Position numbers and translations under genes: made by a program. The notes beneath the pieces were generated by a model. That model had not been told where the DNA came from and made no database searches. It was given only the letters and a program-made list of their open reading frames with translations. A stretch of DNA of 64,000 bases from Amorphophallus konjac (taxonomy: Eukaryota; Streptophyta; Magnoliopsida; Alismatales; Araceae), in contig JAHNEJ010003547.1 of assembly GCA_022559845.1 (NCBI GenBank), positions 124,001 through 188,000 on the forward strand, read 5' to 3'. How positions within the stretch are numbered: position 1 is the first letter of the stretch; every line of letters begins with the position of its first letter. Of the stretch, positions 22,680 to 34,396 are shown piece after piece.

Positions 22680-22867
22680 TAGCGGCCCTGGGAAGACCGC
22701 TAGGTGATGGTGGCAGTCTTCCCATGCCCGCTAGGCTCCAAAAAGTGCCCGTTTTGCCCCGTTTCACCTCCTATTACCTTGCGGTCCTCCCTAGACCGTT
22801 TGTGGTTACCCTTGCGGTCCTCCGATGACCGTTAGGCTCCGTATGCGGCCCTACGATAGATCGTTTT
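22680..22867. repeat. Paired-dyad cluster (element B 5' LTR)
   Basis: TAGCGGCCC / AGACCGCTA with TGGCAGTC / GCCCGCTA (7-nt spacer); then TGCGGTCC / GACCGTTT, TGCGGTCC / GACCGTTA and TGCGGCCC / GATCGTTT in a row. They lie upstream of the TATA box. The same block sits in the 3' LTR at 54376-54566. Confidence 0.85.
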
Positions 22868-23081
22868 TAGAACAGAGAGTCTGGATGTTCCCAAACTCTG
22901 ATTTCTTCGTTGGTGGGCTCTTTGGACTCCTTATTGACATAACTTTCGAGGGAGATTAGCCTCCACCTTGGTTTCCTTCGACTTGGGACTCTTCCCATCA
23001 CTATTATCTGGAGATTTATCAATCTAAATCCCCGAAAGTGGGTTATTATCTCCTATTTCAAACTAGGGTTTCCTGCACTCC

Positions 23082-23090
23082 TATATAAAG
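23082..23090 (+). promoter_or_regulatory. TATA box of element B 5' LTR
   Basis: tatataaag in 'cactcctatataaagaaccc'; repeated in the 3' LTR at 54779-54787. Confidence 0.7.
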
Positions 23091-23847
23091 AACCCAGGTT
23101 CGCAGGTTGTGAAAGAGGGCTCTTCTTCAACTCAGGGTGAAGCCATGCTGCATCTCCAACTCAATCCTTTGACCCCATCTTGAAGAGGGAAGTTTAATCT
23201 ACGTTTTCCACGCTCAAGAGTTGTCTATCTCTCTTTATTTTCTTATTTCTAGTCCCTCCAATTCTCAAAATCATCACAAAACATTATTTTTCTGCTACAC
23301 ATGCAGTTTTCTCCATATTGCATGCACGTTTCCCACAGTTGTGCTACGTGATTTTCTCATATCTTTGCTTCATTCTCATCACAATACATGCACCTATCTT
23401 TTGCACCCTTCCACAGGGGTTAAAAACCTCTCCCGGTGCGTTCTCTCTCAATTTCTAACCCTATTTTACCACTGCGGGATTGATGCTACACTTCATATTC
23501 TAATGGATTTTTCTCTTGTGTTTTACTTTGTTTTGCAGGAGAGCATGAATAGAACGTGAGGCCCTCTTCCTCTAGCCAGCTGGAAGGAGAGGAGGTTGAA
23601 TCCACGAAGTTCCCCGCACCCCGTTCTTCACGCACGATCAAATCTTCTTTTTCCACGGTACACATCACCCTTTCTCTCATATGTGCATCCTTTGGTGTTG
23701 TTGCAACCTTGGTGACGATCACGGTCAGTTCTTCTATTCTTATCACCCCTTTCCTTTATGCTTTCATGCCGGTTCATGCTATCATGATGCATGCATAGTT
23801 AGTTTAAGGGTACATGGGTGATAGAATAAACATCAACAACCTAGTTT

Positions 23848-23867
23848 TTTGGCAATCACGGTGGGAC
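23848..23867 (+). other. Primer-binding-site-like segment of element B
   Basis: tttggcaatcacggtgggac, 9 nt after the LTR end. It matches the segment beside element I's LTR. The tRNA was not identified; typical of Tat elements. Confidence 0.65.
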
Positions 23868-23985
23868 ACCTAGTGCCCATCACATTATTCATGTTCCTTT
23901 GAAAGTTGGGTGTGGGTATGTACATGTTTAGATATTTTTTTTCTTCATTTTTCTACAGTTCTTGGTGTTTTCGGGTCTGTTTGAG

Positions 23986-24086
23986 CCTTGCGGTCTCCTC
24001 CAAGACCGCCAGACGAGCCTAGCGGTCATCACAAGGCCGCTAGGACCTATTTGGTAGCCTTGCGGTCATTTGGTAGACCGCAAGGG
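23986..24086. repeat. Paired-dyad cluster (element B leader)
   Basis: TGCGGTCTC / AAGACCGCC with TAGCGGTC / GGCCGCTA (7-nt spacer), then TGCGGTCA / AGACCGCAA about 17 nt on. Confidence 0.82.
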
Positions 24087-24177
24087 GTCAAAAAAGGGTC
24101 ATCTGGTTCACCACTTTCTGATTCTGGCAGTTCTGGCGCAGTGCTCACACGGCCATGTTCGTTGATGCATAACTTGG

Positions 24178-24745
24178 CCTCCTGGGGTCGGATTGGCCTG
24201 TTCTTAGTCCCGTTATGTAGCCCTTTGTATTATCTTTCCATCCATATATCATATGAATCATTTGGGTCATGTTTGCATATTTTAATGTTATCTTCATTTT
24301 TGAGTTTTCTGCATAAAGTCTGTAGGCAGACCTAGGGACAGGTTCATAGGTACGTCTTTTCATGATGATTTGATTGCCTTCCCGAGGTATGATTGCTTGG
24401 TTCTTGGTCCCATATTGTTCCCCTTTGCATTGTCTTTCCATCCATATCTTATTTTCATTATTTGGGTCACGTTTGCATAGTTAAATCTTGTCTCCATTTT
24501 TACATTTTGTGCATAAAATCTGCATGCAGGTCGGGGGCAGACACAAAGGTACGTCGCTTATTGATGATTTTTCAGATCTTTTAGTGCCTGATTGTGCCTT
24601 TTTTTGTTCTTACATTGTTGTCCTTCATATTATCTTGGATTTCCCACTTTGTTTGCATCCATATCATCATGTTTGCATAATTAAATCTTGTTTTGATTTT
24701 CTAGATTTAGACTAAAAATTGCATGCACTCCGGTGCACATAGGAT
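24178..24745 (+). repeat. About 200-bp direct tandem repeat, three degenerate copies (element B leader)
   Basis: The words 'tgttcttagtccc', 'tttccatccatat', 'gtttgcat', 'ttgcataaa(g/a)tctg' and 'ggtacgtc' recur at about 24200, 24400 and 24600. It lies between the primer site and the gag start, where packaging signals are expected. Confidence 0.8.
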
Positions 24746-25347
24746 CATGCATTCTTCATACCATAGTTGCATTCCTACATTGGTAAGTGATCCTCTCGCC
24801 TCCATATTCCTTGGGGTCAACTAAGTGATCTTATCTGAGACCTCCGTAAGTCCACGTGAGCCGTGGATTCTCACACGGACGCCGGGCCGATTGTACCTTT
24901 TCCACCCCTTAGGCTTGCATTTGCATACGTGTGAGGGAGTTAACCTTAATCAACCCAAAGTCTGGACCTTCTTCCCATAGGATTCCTATCGTGAGGGAAT
25001 TATTCTAAACTCAAATCATTAAAAGGTCTATTAAAACTTTTAAAATATTTCCTATCATATCAACTTATTTGACTTGGGTGAAAACTCTTAAATTGTTTGT
25101 GTTGTTTGGGCTTGTCCAAGCCCATTTTATGGTATTGTGTTGCATTCTTTCATCATCTACATTTTCTTTTTTGTTAGGCCCATTTAGCCCATTTTGTGTG
25201 TCCATTGTCTAGTCCATTGTCCAGTCCCATTCTCCCTTGGTCCTTGCATTAGTGGGTCAACCCCCTCTTGTCCTCAAGCCCATTAAGCCCTTGCTTCCCC
25301 AGTTATATTCTCCTTGATATCCTTGTATTAGGTCTCCATTTACCCTC
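24746..25347 (+). other. Element B leader before gag
   Basis: No gene seen. Rich in 'gcccatt' words ('ggcccatttagcccatttt'), as in the LTR. Confidence 0.5.
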
Positions 25348-26995
25348 ATGGAGCATCACTCCAACCCCTTGTATCATTCTTCTTCCCACTCTTCTTCCTA
25401 TTCTCGTGTGGAATCCTCTTCCCACACGGGCCCATCTTCCCGTGATCCTTATGATCCATCCGAGGAACAGGCTAATCTCATGTCCCTCCTATCCAGCCTT
25501 GTTCGCCAAATAGACCCAGCCCAGGCCTAACGTCTCATTGCATCTCATCTTAATGGGCCTTCTTCTCACAATGGGCCCTCTTCCCTTCATGGGCCTCTTT
25601 CTTCTCCTTTATATGCTGCTGGCCTAATTTCTAATGGCCAATTTCACTCTAATGGGCATGCTCCTTCTACCCATGTTGCTACTGGCCCATTCGGCCCATA
25701 TGCCAACATCTCTTCCAAGCCCGCATATCCTTCCACTCCCGGAATGGGTCCTTCTTCTTCTCAGCCTGGATCCTCTCATCTGGCTCATTACCTTGCTCCT
25801 GGTCCAAAGTCACAATCTCTTACTCAAGCTGGCTTATGCCATTCTCGATCTCTCCCTACCCAGGAGAGGATTGCTCAAGCCCAACGCTAGCTTGATGAAC
25901 TTCAACATCGGATCAATCCCAAATCCTCTTTGAGTGTCCCATTCGTATTTCAAGATCTTTGGCTTCCACCCCCTTCTCAAATTCCCGCATATCACCATTA
26001 TGGTGGAGTCGGTGACCCTTATGTGCACTTAAAGGAGTTCCTCTATGAGTCGGCCCAGTTTTGACACAACCAGCGCTTGATGGCTTATCTATTCGATCTA
26101 TCATTGGAAGGCCCGACTCGGGATTGGTTCTTCTCATTGCCGCAAGAGCAGATTGTGAATTTTCATGTGGTTCAAGAGAAATTTCTTCAGCAATATTAGG
26201 ATCAGGTTGGGCCCAAGTTCTCTGTTGTGGATCTGGCCCATGAGTAGATGAAGCTCGAATAGGATTTATGCACCTTTGCCGACCGCTGGCTCCACCTCAC
26301 CGCACAAGTTCCGGGGCACATTTCGGAGCATGAGCTGATCAAGATGCTGATTTATAACGCAATGCCCGAGTATCGGTTCATCTTGGCCCTTAATGATATT
26401 ACCTCCTGGCAACAACTTTATAGTCAAGCTCGCTTCATCCACCAACAACTCCAAGATTCCCTTGACCTCGAGTCTTCTCCGCCGTCTACATCTCTATACA
26501 CCCCGCCATCTACATCTACCTCCACATATCAACCTTCGCCCTCCATGACTCAACCTTCTGCTTACATCGCACCCTCCCCGAGTCAGCCATGCACCTCCAC
26601 ATATCAACCCTCCTTGAGTCAACCTACCACCATCCACAGTCAGCCTTCTGCTTCTTCATATCCCCAGGTGCCTCCGCATGTGTCTCCATCCCTTCCAGTC
26701 AAGGGAACACCACATCTCGAGCATGTGGATGTCGTCTATATACCCCCTCATCCAGCTCCACATATGCCGTCACTAAGTCCCGCCACTAGTCACCACGTAC
26801 CATTGCCTACGTAACCTCCACAACCATCTTCATCTTATACCCCTTGGCATCCACCTTGCTCGAAGCGGGCTCCTTATCCTCCCTTGCTGAAGCATTTTAC
26901 AAATATTTTACGGGCTTTGTTGGCCACTCACGCGTTGTCGCTCCCTCCGATTATGCCTTGCCGACCCACGGTCGGGAATATGTTTCAATTCTTGT
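25348..26995 (+). pseudogene. Element B gag-like ORF, N-terminal part, interrupted by G
   Basis: A single frame from the ATG at 25348 holds a Ser/Pro/Gly-rich N-terminus, then the Tat gag core (DPYVHLKEFLYES, then LEGPTRDWFFSLP, VPGHISEHELIKMLI, and LNDITSWQQLYSQARFIHQQ at about 26390-26450) and a P/S/T-rich stretch. In-frame stops at about 25528, 25888, 26063, 26198, 26245 and 26269 are nearly all CAA, CAG or CGA changed to TAA, TAG or TGA. The end at about 26995 is the insertion point of element G; the other half starts at 48661. Confidence 0.85.
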
Positions 26996-27285
26996 TGAGT
27001 ATATCCATGTGATTTTGATGATAACAAAACCCAGGTCATGTGTTTTCTCATGTGCCATGTATTAACAATCAAGTTCGACCTTCATACGTAATCAAGGCCT
27101 AATTTCATCGTGCACTATATTTAAGTGTTCATACCCCTCCCAATACATAAATCCATCTTGGTTCCGAAACTGTTCAGGCTAAGCTTAACTCACTCATTTT
27201 AATTGAAACTTGATGTTTCATAAACTGATTAGCTCACATATTATGATTCACTAGCTAACCTCTTTATTTTTGCAGAATTTCCAGC

Positions 27286-27397
27286 CAGCGGTCGACCGCC
27301 AGTTAGGGGCCAGTCGACCGATTTTCCCAGCAACAAAAGCCCAATCTCTGTAAAATTCTGGTCGATCGCCCACTCCTAGCGGTCGACTGTCAGCCTC
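27286..27397. repeat. GGTCGACC-type dyads (element G 5' LTR)
   Basis: AGCGGTCGACC / CCAGTCGACCG around 'gccagttagggg'; then GGTCGATCGC / GCGGTCGACT around a loop of about 8 nt. They lie upstream of the TATA-like box. Confidence 0.8.
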
Positions 27398-27863
27398 GAA
27401 GCAGCCATCTTTGACTTTGTTTTCTACAATGTGGGAAGCCCTCTTCATTGGGTTTGTTTAATCCAAGAGTCATCAAACTTACCATGATTTGTGAATCTGG
27501 TTCCTGGCTTGTCTCTTGACCATTCAAGAGTTATAAAAATATCTCTTTGGGGTAAGGAACCCTAATCATCCAAGGGAGCTCAAGGAGGCTATCAAGAGGA
27601 GAGAAGAGTGCTAGTATTGTAGCCATGAATAGTGCTCCAGGAAGGAGTTCTTCATCCATTTTCAAGTGATTCAAGCAACATATGGAGTAGATCAACCCCA
27701 AGCCAAGTGGAGATCAAGCTGCATCCAAAAACCTTCTTCATCAACTAAGGGGGAGCTTCAATCTGAAGTTTTTACTTTGTGTCTTCCATTCGATTTCTAT
27801 TTCAGTTTCAAGTGTGTTTTCTTGTAATATATGAATACTTGTGTGTGTGTGGATCTACGCAGA

Positions 27864-27965
<102 letters not shown>

Positions 27966-28541
27966 TAGTTCTTCACATGTCTTTGTGATTCGGTGCTTAT
28001 GCACCTTGGTGGGAGTTCTGAACTCACACGAGTGTGTGTGTGTGCTCTGATCTTGTAACCTTCTACAAGATAGTGTGTGAATCCTCACAGTCGGTGAGGG
28101 GTGGATGTAGGTTGCCGTTGTTGCATCCGAACCACCTAAAAATCATGGTCTCCTGTGTGATTTGCTCCTTATCTTCTACCACCAATTCTTCTCTAGTATA
28201 TTTGCATATTGCATCATCTGATTTCTTTGTTTACATCTAGTTTTATTAACCTTTTTACGAGAGATCTCTGGTATATCAAAAGGTAGTTTCTGATCGACAA
28301 GGTTAGTCCTGTCGGGAAGAAAATACCTTGCGTGAGAGAATCTTCAGATTTTCAGACTCCGCCTGGTACCAAAGAACTGCTGTAGGGGTTAATTTAGCTA
28401 GATTCATTTTGTAATCCATCAGATCTCTACTTGTTTGTTGCTTGCTCTTAATACGTGTTTTAAATCAGAAAAAAGTTTTTAAAATATGTAATCACCCAAT
28501 TCACCACCCCTCTTGGGTGTCATTGATTGCGGGACTTCAAT

Positions 28542-28553
28542 TGGTATCAAAGC
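28542..28553 (+). other. Primer binding site, initiator tRNA-Met (element G)
   Basis: tggtatcaaagc, one base from the usual TGGTATCAGAGC, directly after the LTR. Confidence 0.85.
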
Positions 28554-28603
28554 TAAGGCTCTATTTCTTTCAGATCTAACGATCTAGAGTAAGATCTAGA
28601 TCA

Positions 28604-30436
28604 ATGGCAAACAAGGGTATGATGCCTAAGGGTCACTCCATTCATCGTCCTCCATACTTCGATGGCTCAAATTACTCCTATTGGAAAAATAGAATGCATG
28701 TTTTTTTGAGAGCCCAGGAGTATGAGATCTGGAGAGTTATGGACAATGGTCCTTACAAACTCTCTAACGATGAAGAGAAATGGACACCCGAGGAAATTAA
28801 GAAATGCACCGTCAATTTTAATGCTATGAATATTATGTAATGTGCCATACATCCTAATGAATTCTCTCGTGTATCCATGTGCAGTTCAGCAAAGAAAATG
28901 TGGGACAAATTGTGACTCATTTATGAGGGAACCTCCGAGGTCAAGGAGACCAAGGCAAATCTCCTCGTAAGAGATTATGAGCTGTTCAAAATGAAGCCTG
29001 AAGAAAAAAATTCAGAGATGTTCGCAAGATTAACTGAGATCACAAATGGTCTCAAAAGCCTTGGAAAGGAGTACACAAACTCTGATCTTGTACGGAAGGT
29101 TCTGAGATCACTTCCATCAGTGTGGCACACAAAAGCCACAGTGATTGAGGATTCGAAGAACCTGTCCACACTCTCTTTGGACGAGCTCATAGGGTCACTC
29201 ATGACCTATGAGATAAATATGAAGAGAACAGCCGAGGAAAGATGAAAAAGAAGAAAGTGGTTGGATTGAAAGCTCATCAATCTGATGAAGACTTTCAAGA
29301 AGAAGAATCCAGCGAGGGAAGCAATGAAGAAGAAGACTTGGCCATGATAACTCACAAAGTAAGGATATTTTTAAGAAAGAAGAGGAATTTCCAAGGCAAC
29401 TTCAAAAAGGGGAAAAAGAAGCCCATTCATACCAAGGGCGAGTCAAGCAAGCCCAACAATGTCATTTACTATGAATGCAAGAAGCCCGGACACATGAGAG
29501 GAGAGTGACCAGATCTGAAGAAGAAGTTCAAGAAGGAGAAATTCAGAAAGCCAAAAGCAATGGTCGCTACATGGAGCGACGAAGAGGAAGAGCTGTCCGA
29601 AGAAGAGCTCAGAGAGCTCATGGAGAGCCTGTGCCTCATGGCACATGAAGATGATTCGACGGAGGTAAATTTTGAGCCTGATTTTATTTCAAATGAACAA
29701 TGGGAGTCGGAATATGAAAAATTGTATACAAAATACAAGAAAATCAGATCTGAAAATAAAACTCTCAAAAAGAAAATTGATGATTTGTCACATGAAGATA
29801 TCCTTGTTAAATTTGAGAAACTAGAACAAGAATGGTTTGAGCTAACCGCAGAAAAAGAAACCTTGCTTCAAACAATTTCAGATCTTGAAAAAGCCAAAGA
29901 GGAGCTATCATGTAAAATGTCTAAAATTGAAAAAGTTTGGGAAAAGCTCAAGAATGAAAAATAAACTCTAACCTCATCCATTTCAAAAATTAAAAATAAA
30001 AATGTGAGCTTGAATAAAGAGGTGACTGACTTGCAATTCACTCTCTTTAGGTTCGTCAAGGGCAAACAAAATCTAGATAACTTGTTGGGAGTTAGAGTCA
30101 ATTTCTAGAAGGAAGGATTGTGATATACTCCCCAAAATAAAAAACCCTTTGAGCATAAAATCACTACATCCTATGTTCATGAAAAAGAAAACAATCGTGC
30201 TTCATGTTCCAACTCTAAGCCAAAACATGTCCAACCCAAACCACGACAATTTCAAGGAAAGTTTGCACTTGTTAATTGTTATCATTGTGGTAGATTTGGT
30301 CATGTTGTTACAAATTGTTGGTTCAAACAAAATTTACCAAGAAATCATGCTTTTTGGATCAAGAAAAGATATGCACAGAATTGGACTAACTCTTACGGAC
30401 CCAAACTAGCTTGGATACCAAAATCCATTGCATGAG
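28604..30436 (+). pseudogene. Element G gag (Ty1/copia), broken
   Basis: It starts MANKGMMPKGHSIHRPPYFD at the ATG at 28604. Stops occur at 28838 (TAA), about 28914 (TGA), 29243 (with a frameshift to the next frame), 29506 and 29962. The UBN2-type gag domain is at about 28970-29230. A knuckle, CYECKKPGHMRGE with the last Cys lost, is at about 29470-29510. A coiled coil lies at about 29700-29960, and a second knuckle, CYHCGRFGHVVTNC, at about 30280-30325. The C-terminus is SYGPKLAWIPKSIA. Related to element D's gag, with the same order of parts. Confidence 0.85.
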
Positions 30437-30477
30437 AATGTTATTTCTTGCAGATATGTCTTGAAGCCAGGGGGAGC

Positions 30478-31900
30478 AAATGGTACTTGGATAGCGATTG
30501 CTCAAGGCATATGACAGGGGACAAGAAGGTGTTCTCTACATTGTAAGATAAGGATGGAGGTTCAGTTGTATTTGGAGGCAAGGACAAAGGTAAAATCATT
30601 GGAATCGGCAACATAGGTAAGAATTCTGAAATTCTTATCGAGATGTCCTTTTGGTGAAAGGCTTAAATCACAATCTCTTAAGCATAAGCCAGTTGTGTGA
30701 CAAGGGTTTTAAAATTATTTTTGATGAAACCCACTGTCTTGTCATAAATAGAACCTCTAATGAAATCAGATTCATCGGCTAGAGAAGCATCAATGTCTAT
30801 ACTATTAATCTAGATGATGTTTCCCATGATGATGTGTGCTTAGTAGCAAACAATCATGATAATGCATGGCTATGGCACCGAAGACTAGGTCATGCTAGTT
30901 TTGGAGTAATCTCCAAGTTGTCTAAACATGACTTAGTAAATGGTTTGCCAAAATTAAAATTTGAAAGTGATAAAATCTATGAGGCTTGCACAAAAGACAA
31001 GCAAATACGCATATCTTTCAAAAATAAGAACATTGTTTCTACCTCCCGGCCTTTGGAATTGCTGCATCTTGATTTATTTGGCCTAACTAAGACATCCAGC
31101 CTAGGAGGGAAATCCTATAGTTTTGTGATTGTTGATGATTATTCCAAATTTACATGGGTGTTGTTTCTATCTAATAAAAATGATGCATTAATGGAGTTTC
31201 AAGTGTTTTGTAGGAAAATCCAAAATGATAGAGGCTACCTTATCACCACCATTTAAAGTGATCATGGTGGGGAATTTGAAAATCATGAATTCAGCAATTT
31301 TTGTGAAGAGCAGGGGTATACGCACACTAATAAAATGGAGTGGTGGAGAGGAAAAATAGAACATTGATAGACATGGCACGGACCATGTTAAGTGAAAATT
31401 CTCTACCAGAATACTTTTGGGCCGAGGCGTAAGTACAGCGTATTACATCATCAACAGGGCAATGGTATAGCCCATTTTGAAGAAAACTCCCTATGAGCTC
31501 TACAAGGGTAAGAAATTGAATATTTTCCATCTTAAACCCTTTGGATGTTCATGTTTCATCTTGAACAATGGTAAGTCCAATCTAGATAAGTTTGATGAGA
31601 AAAGTGACAAGGTAACTTTCCTATGCTATGCACTAACTCTAGAGCTTATCGAGTGTTTAATAAACGGACTTTGGTTGTTGAAGAAAGTCCTCATGTGATT
31701 TTTGATGAATCTGAACTAAAACTGACAAACCAATCTATTCAAATTGTGGATGCAGGAGAAGCCCCCCAAAACTCAACTAATGCTGGAACATCTAAAGCCA
31801 AAGATGAACCAAAGGAAGGAATCCCCAACAAGAGTGAAGACGATGAAGATCCTTCAATTGAAACACTGCAATAGCAGCAAGTGCATCACCCCGACTTGCC
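30478..31900 (+). pseudogene. Element G protease and integrase, broken
   Basis: The protease region begins WYLDSDCSRHMTGD (30481); the catalytic D-S-G is changed to D-S-D (GAT at 30496). Then come the pre-integrase HHCC region (WLWHRRLGHASFG, about 30865-30900) and the integrase core (LLHLDLFG, about 31060; VDDYSKFTWV). A stop at 31254-31256 precedes SDHGGEFENHEF. Further frameshifts follow before 31900. The remaining acidic linker (about 31700-31870) is normal for copia pol. Confidence 0.82.
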
Positions 31901-32006
31901 CAGCATCTCTACATTCTTAAAGGATCATCCAGTTGAAAATATAATCGGTAATCCTCAAAACGGGGTAAGTACCTGATCATCACTAAGGTAAGTAGAAGAA
32001 GATGAT

Positions 32007-33569
32007 TTGATAGCCTTAATCTCACAGGAAGAGCCTAAGGATATCCATGAAGCTCTTCAAAATGAATCCTGGATCCAGGCTATGCATGAAGAATTGCACC
32101 AGTTCAAAAGAAACCAGGTGTGGACTCTTGTGCCGCGACCTAAGAATCAATCCATAATTGAAACCCGATGGGTTTTCAGAAACAAGTTAAATGATACGGG
32201 ATTGGTTGTTAGGAACAAGGCCCGGCTTGTGGCCAAAGGGTATAGCCAGGAGATGGGTATTGATTTTGATGAGTCATTTGCACCAGTTGCTCGTCTAGAA
32301 GTAGTCCGGATTCTATTATCTTATGCTTGCTCATATAACTTCAAATTGTTTCAAATGGATGTTAAATTTACGTTTCTAAATGGGTATATCAAAGATGATG
32401 TCTTTGTAGAACAACCTCCATATTTTGAAGACCCCAAACATCCACAACATGTGTACAAGCTCCAGAAGGCCTTGTACGGACTGAAGCAAGCACCAAGGGC
32501 ATGGTATGAACGGCTCACCTCATTTCTGATTGAAAATGGTTTCAAGAGAGGTAAGGTTGATCAAACACTTTTCACAAGAAAATCAGGTAAAGACATATTA
32601 GTAGTTCAAGTGTATGTGGATGACATAATTTTTGGAGCTACTAATAATGTGTTGTGTGATGAATTTACAGAAATTATGCAAGGAGAATTTGAGATGAGCT
32701 TAATGGGTGAATTAACATTCTTTCTTGGACTGCAGGTGAAGCAAACATCTGAGGGCGTTTTTATAAGTCAAGCCAAGTACACAATGGAGCTATTGAAAAA
32801 ATATGGGATGGTTGAAGCAAAACCTTTGTCAACTCCAATGGTCACAACCATGAAGTTAGACAAAGATGAAAATGGTAAAATAGTAGATCCTACACTATTT
32901 CGAGGTATGATCGGATCACTACTGTATCTTACAGCATGCCGCCCTAACATTCAATTCAGTGTATGTCTTTGTGCCCGTTTTCAGTCATGCCCTAAAGAAT
33001 CTCATTTAACGGCTGTTAAACGCATTTTTAGATACCTACTTGGCACAATAGATTTTGGCTTGTGGTTTCCCATCGGTATTTCTTTTGATTTGATTGCATA
33101 CATCGATGCGGATTATGCTAGATGTATTGTAGATCGTAAAAGTACTAGTGGGTACTGTCAGTTTCTTGGTGGGTGTCAAGTCTCATGGGCCTCTAAGAAA
33201 CAACATTCAGTAGCTCTCTCAACAGTCGAGGCTGAATATGTAGCCGTCGGAAGTTGTGGAGCCTAAGTACTTTGAATCAAAAATCAATTGCTTGATTTAG
33301 ATATTGAAATAAAATGTGTGCCAATCTTGTGTGATAATACCAGTGCAATCAGTTTGTCAAAAAACCATGTTCAACATTCTAGGACCAATCATATTGATAT
33401 TCGCCATCACTTTCTGAGAGATCATGTAGGAAAAGGGGTCTTTGAATTGAATTTCATTGACACACACAATCAGCTAGTTGACATCTTCACAAAACCCCTA
33501 AACCAGGATCAATTTAACAAGATAAGAAGAGAACTTGGGATGTGCAAGGGTGAGAGCATACATGCATAG
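32007..33569 (+). pseudogene. Element G reverse transcriptase and RNase H (Ty1/copia)
   Basis: RT copies element RNA to DNA. It begins [15 protein letters not shown] and carries [30 protein letters not shown] (about 32350) and catalytic YVDD (32613-32624). RNase H carries [17 protein letters not shown] (about 33105) and ALSTVEAEY (about 33215). A TAA at 33264-33266 and a TGA nine bases later break the frame just before LLDLDIEIK; the frame then resumes to 33569 (CDNTSAISLSKN, HIDIRHHF, VDIFTKPL). Both stops fit single C-to-T or G-to-A changes. Confidence 0.92.
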
Positions 33570-34066
33570 GTTTGCACTTTGGATAAGAGTTGCATTTGTC
33601 GAAACTCATATGCATCAAGGGTAGGAAAACATGCATATTGTTTATATTTTTTTAATACCTTGTGTGTTCACATACACTCCTGCATGCTTGAATGTATTTA
33701 TATATATAGCCCTCCTTGAAAATTTTTTCTAAGGCCAGATATTCCTTGGTTAAATAATTATGGACTCAATGATGTCGGACCTAAGGAAACTTCTGAGGGG
33801 GAGTTAGAAACTTTCCTCAAATCTGCATCTCTTTCCTTCCCTCCACTTCAAGACGTTGGCTCAAATCTGAAGGTCGGATGATAGTCCCCCCAAATAAAAA
33901 AATGAATAAAAAATAGAAAAGAAAAGAAAAAGAAACAAAAAATATAAAATTTGGGGTTTTTGGGACTAGCGGTCGACTACCTGTCCCGCACCGGTCGATC
34001 GGTAGCGGCTAACCGGCCCGACCATGTCTCATCCGAGCCACCTTATAAGGGGTCCTAAAACCCCTC
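33570..34066 (+). other. Element G spacer after pol
   Basis: No gene. A-rich stretch, then a GGTCGACT / CGGTCGATCGG dyad pair (33969-34012). It ends at the ccctc target site of F (34062-34066) and continues at 44820. Confidence 0.65.
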
Positions 34067-34396
34067 TCTAGTGCCCCAGAATTTATATAATGATTTTTGG
34101 ATTATTTATAGAATTTATTGGAATTTATTAGGAATTTATAAAGGCTAAATAGATTAATAAATGGATTATTGAAATAATAAGTCATTATAAGGCCCAATTG
34201 TGTTAAATAATTAACCTAGCCTATTTAAATAAAATTCAAAAGGTTTAAAGACCAAGCCCATTAAGTTTGGCCCATATTCTAGAAGGTTATTTAGCCTATT
34301 TACGTATTTTAAGGATAAATACCATTTTATGCATAATAATATAGATAATTAACAAAAGAGTTTGCTTTATGTTGAATTCTGTGCACGTTGGATGTA

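Larger units (their letters stand above)
22045..23838 (+). mobile_element. 5' LTR of element B
   Basis: 1794 bp, TGTTGACACCCA ... catcaaca, nearly the same as 53742-55551. TATA box at 23082-23090 (tatataaag). The start resembles element A's LTR (TGTTGACACC), in line with a shared family. Confidence 0.9.
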
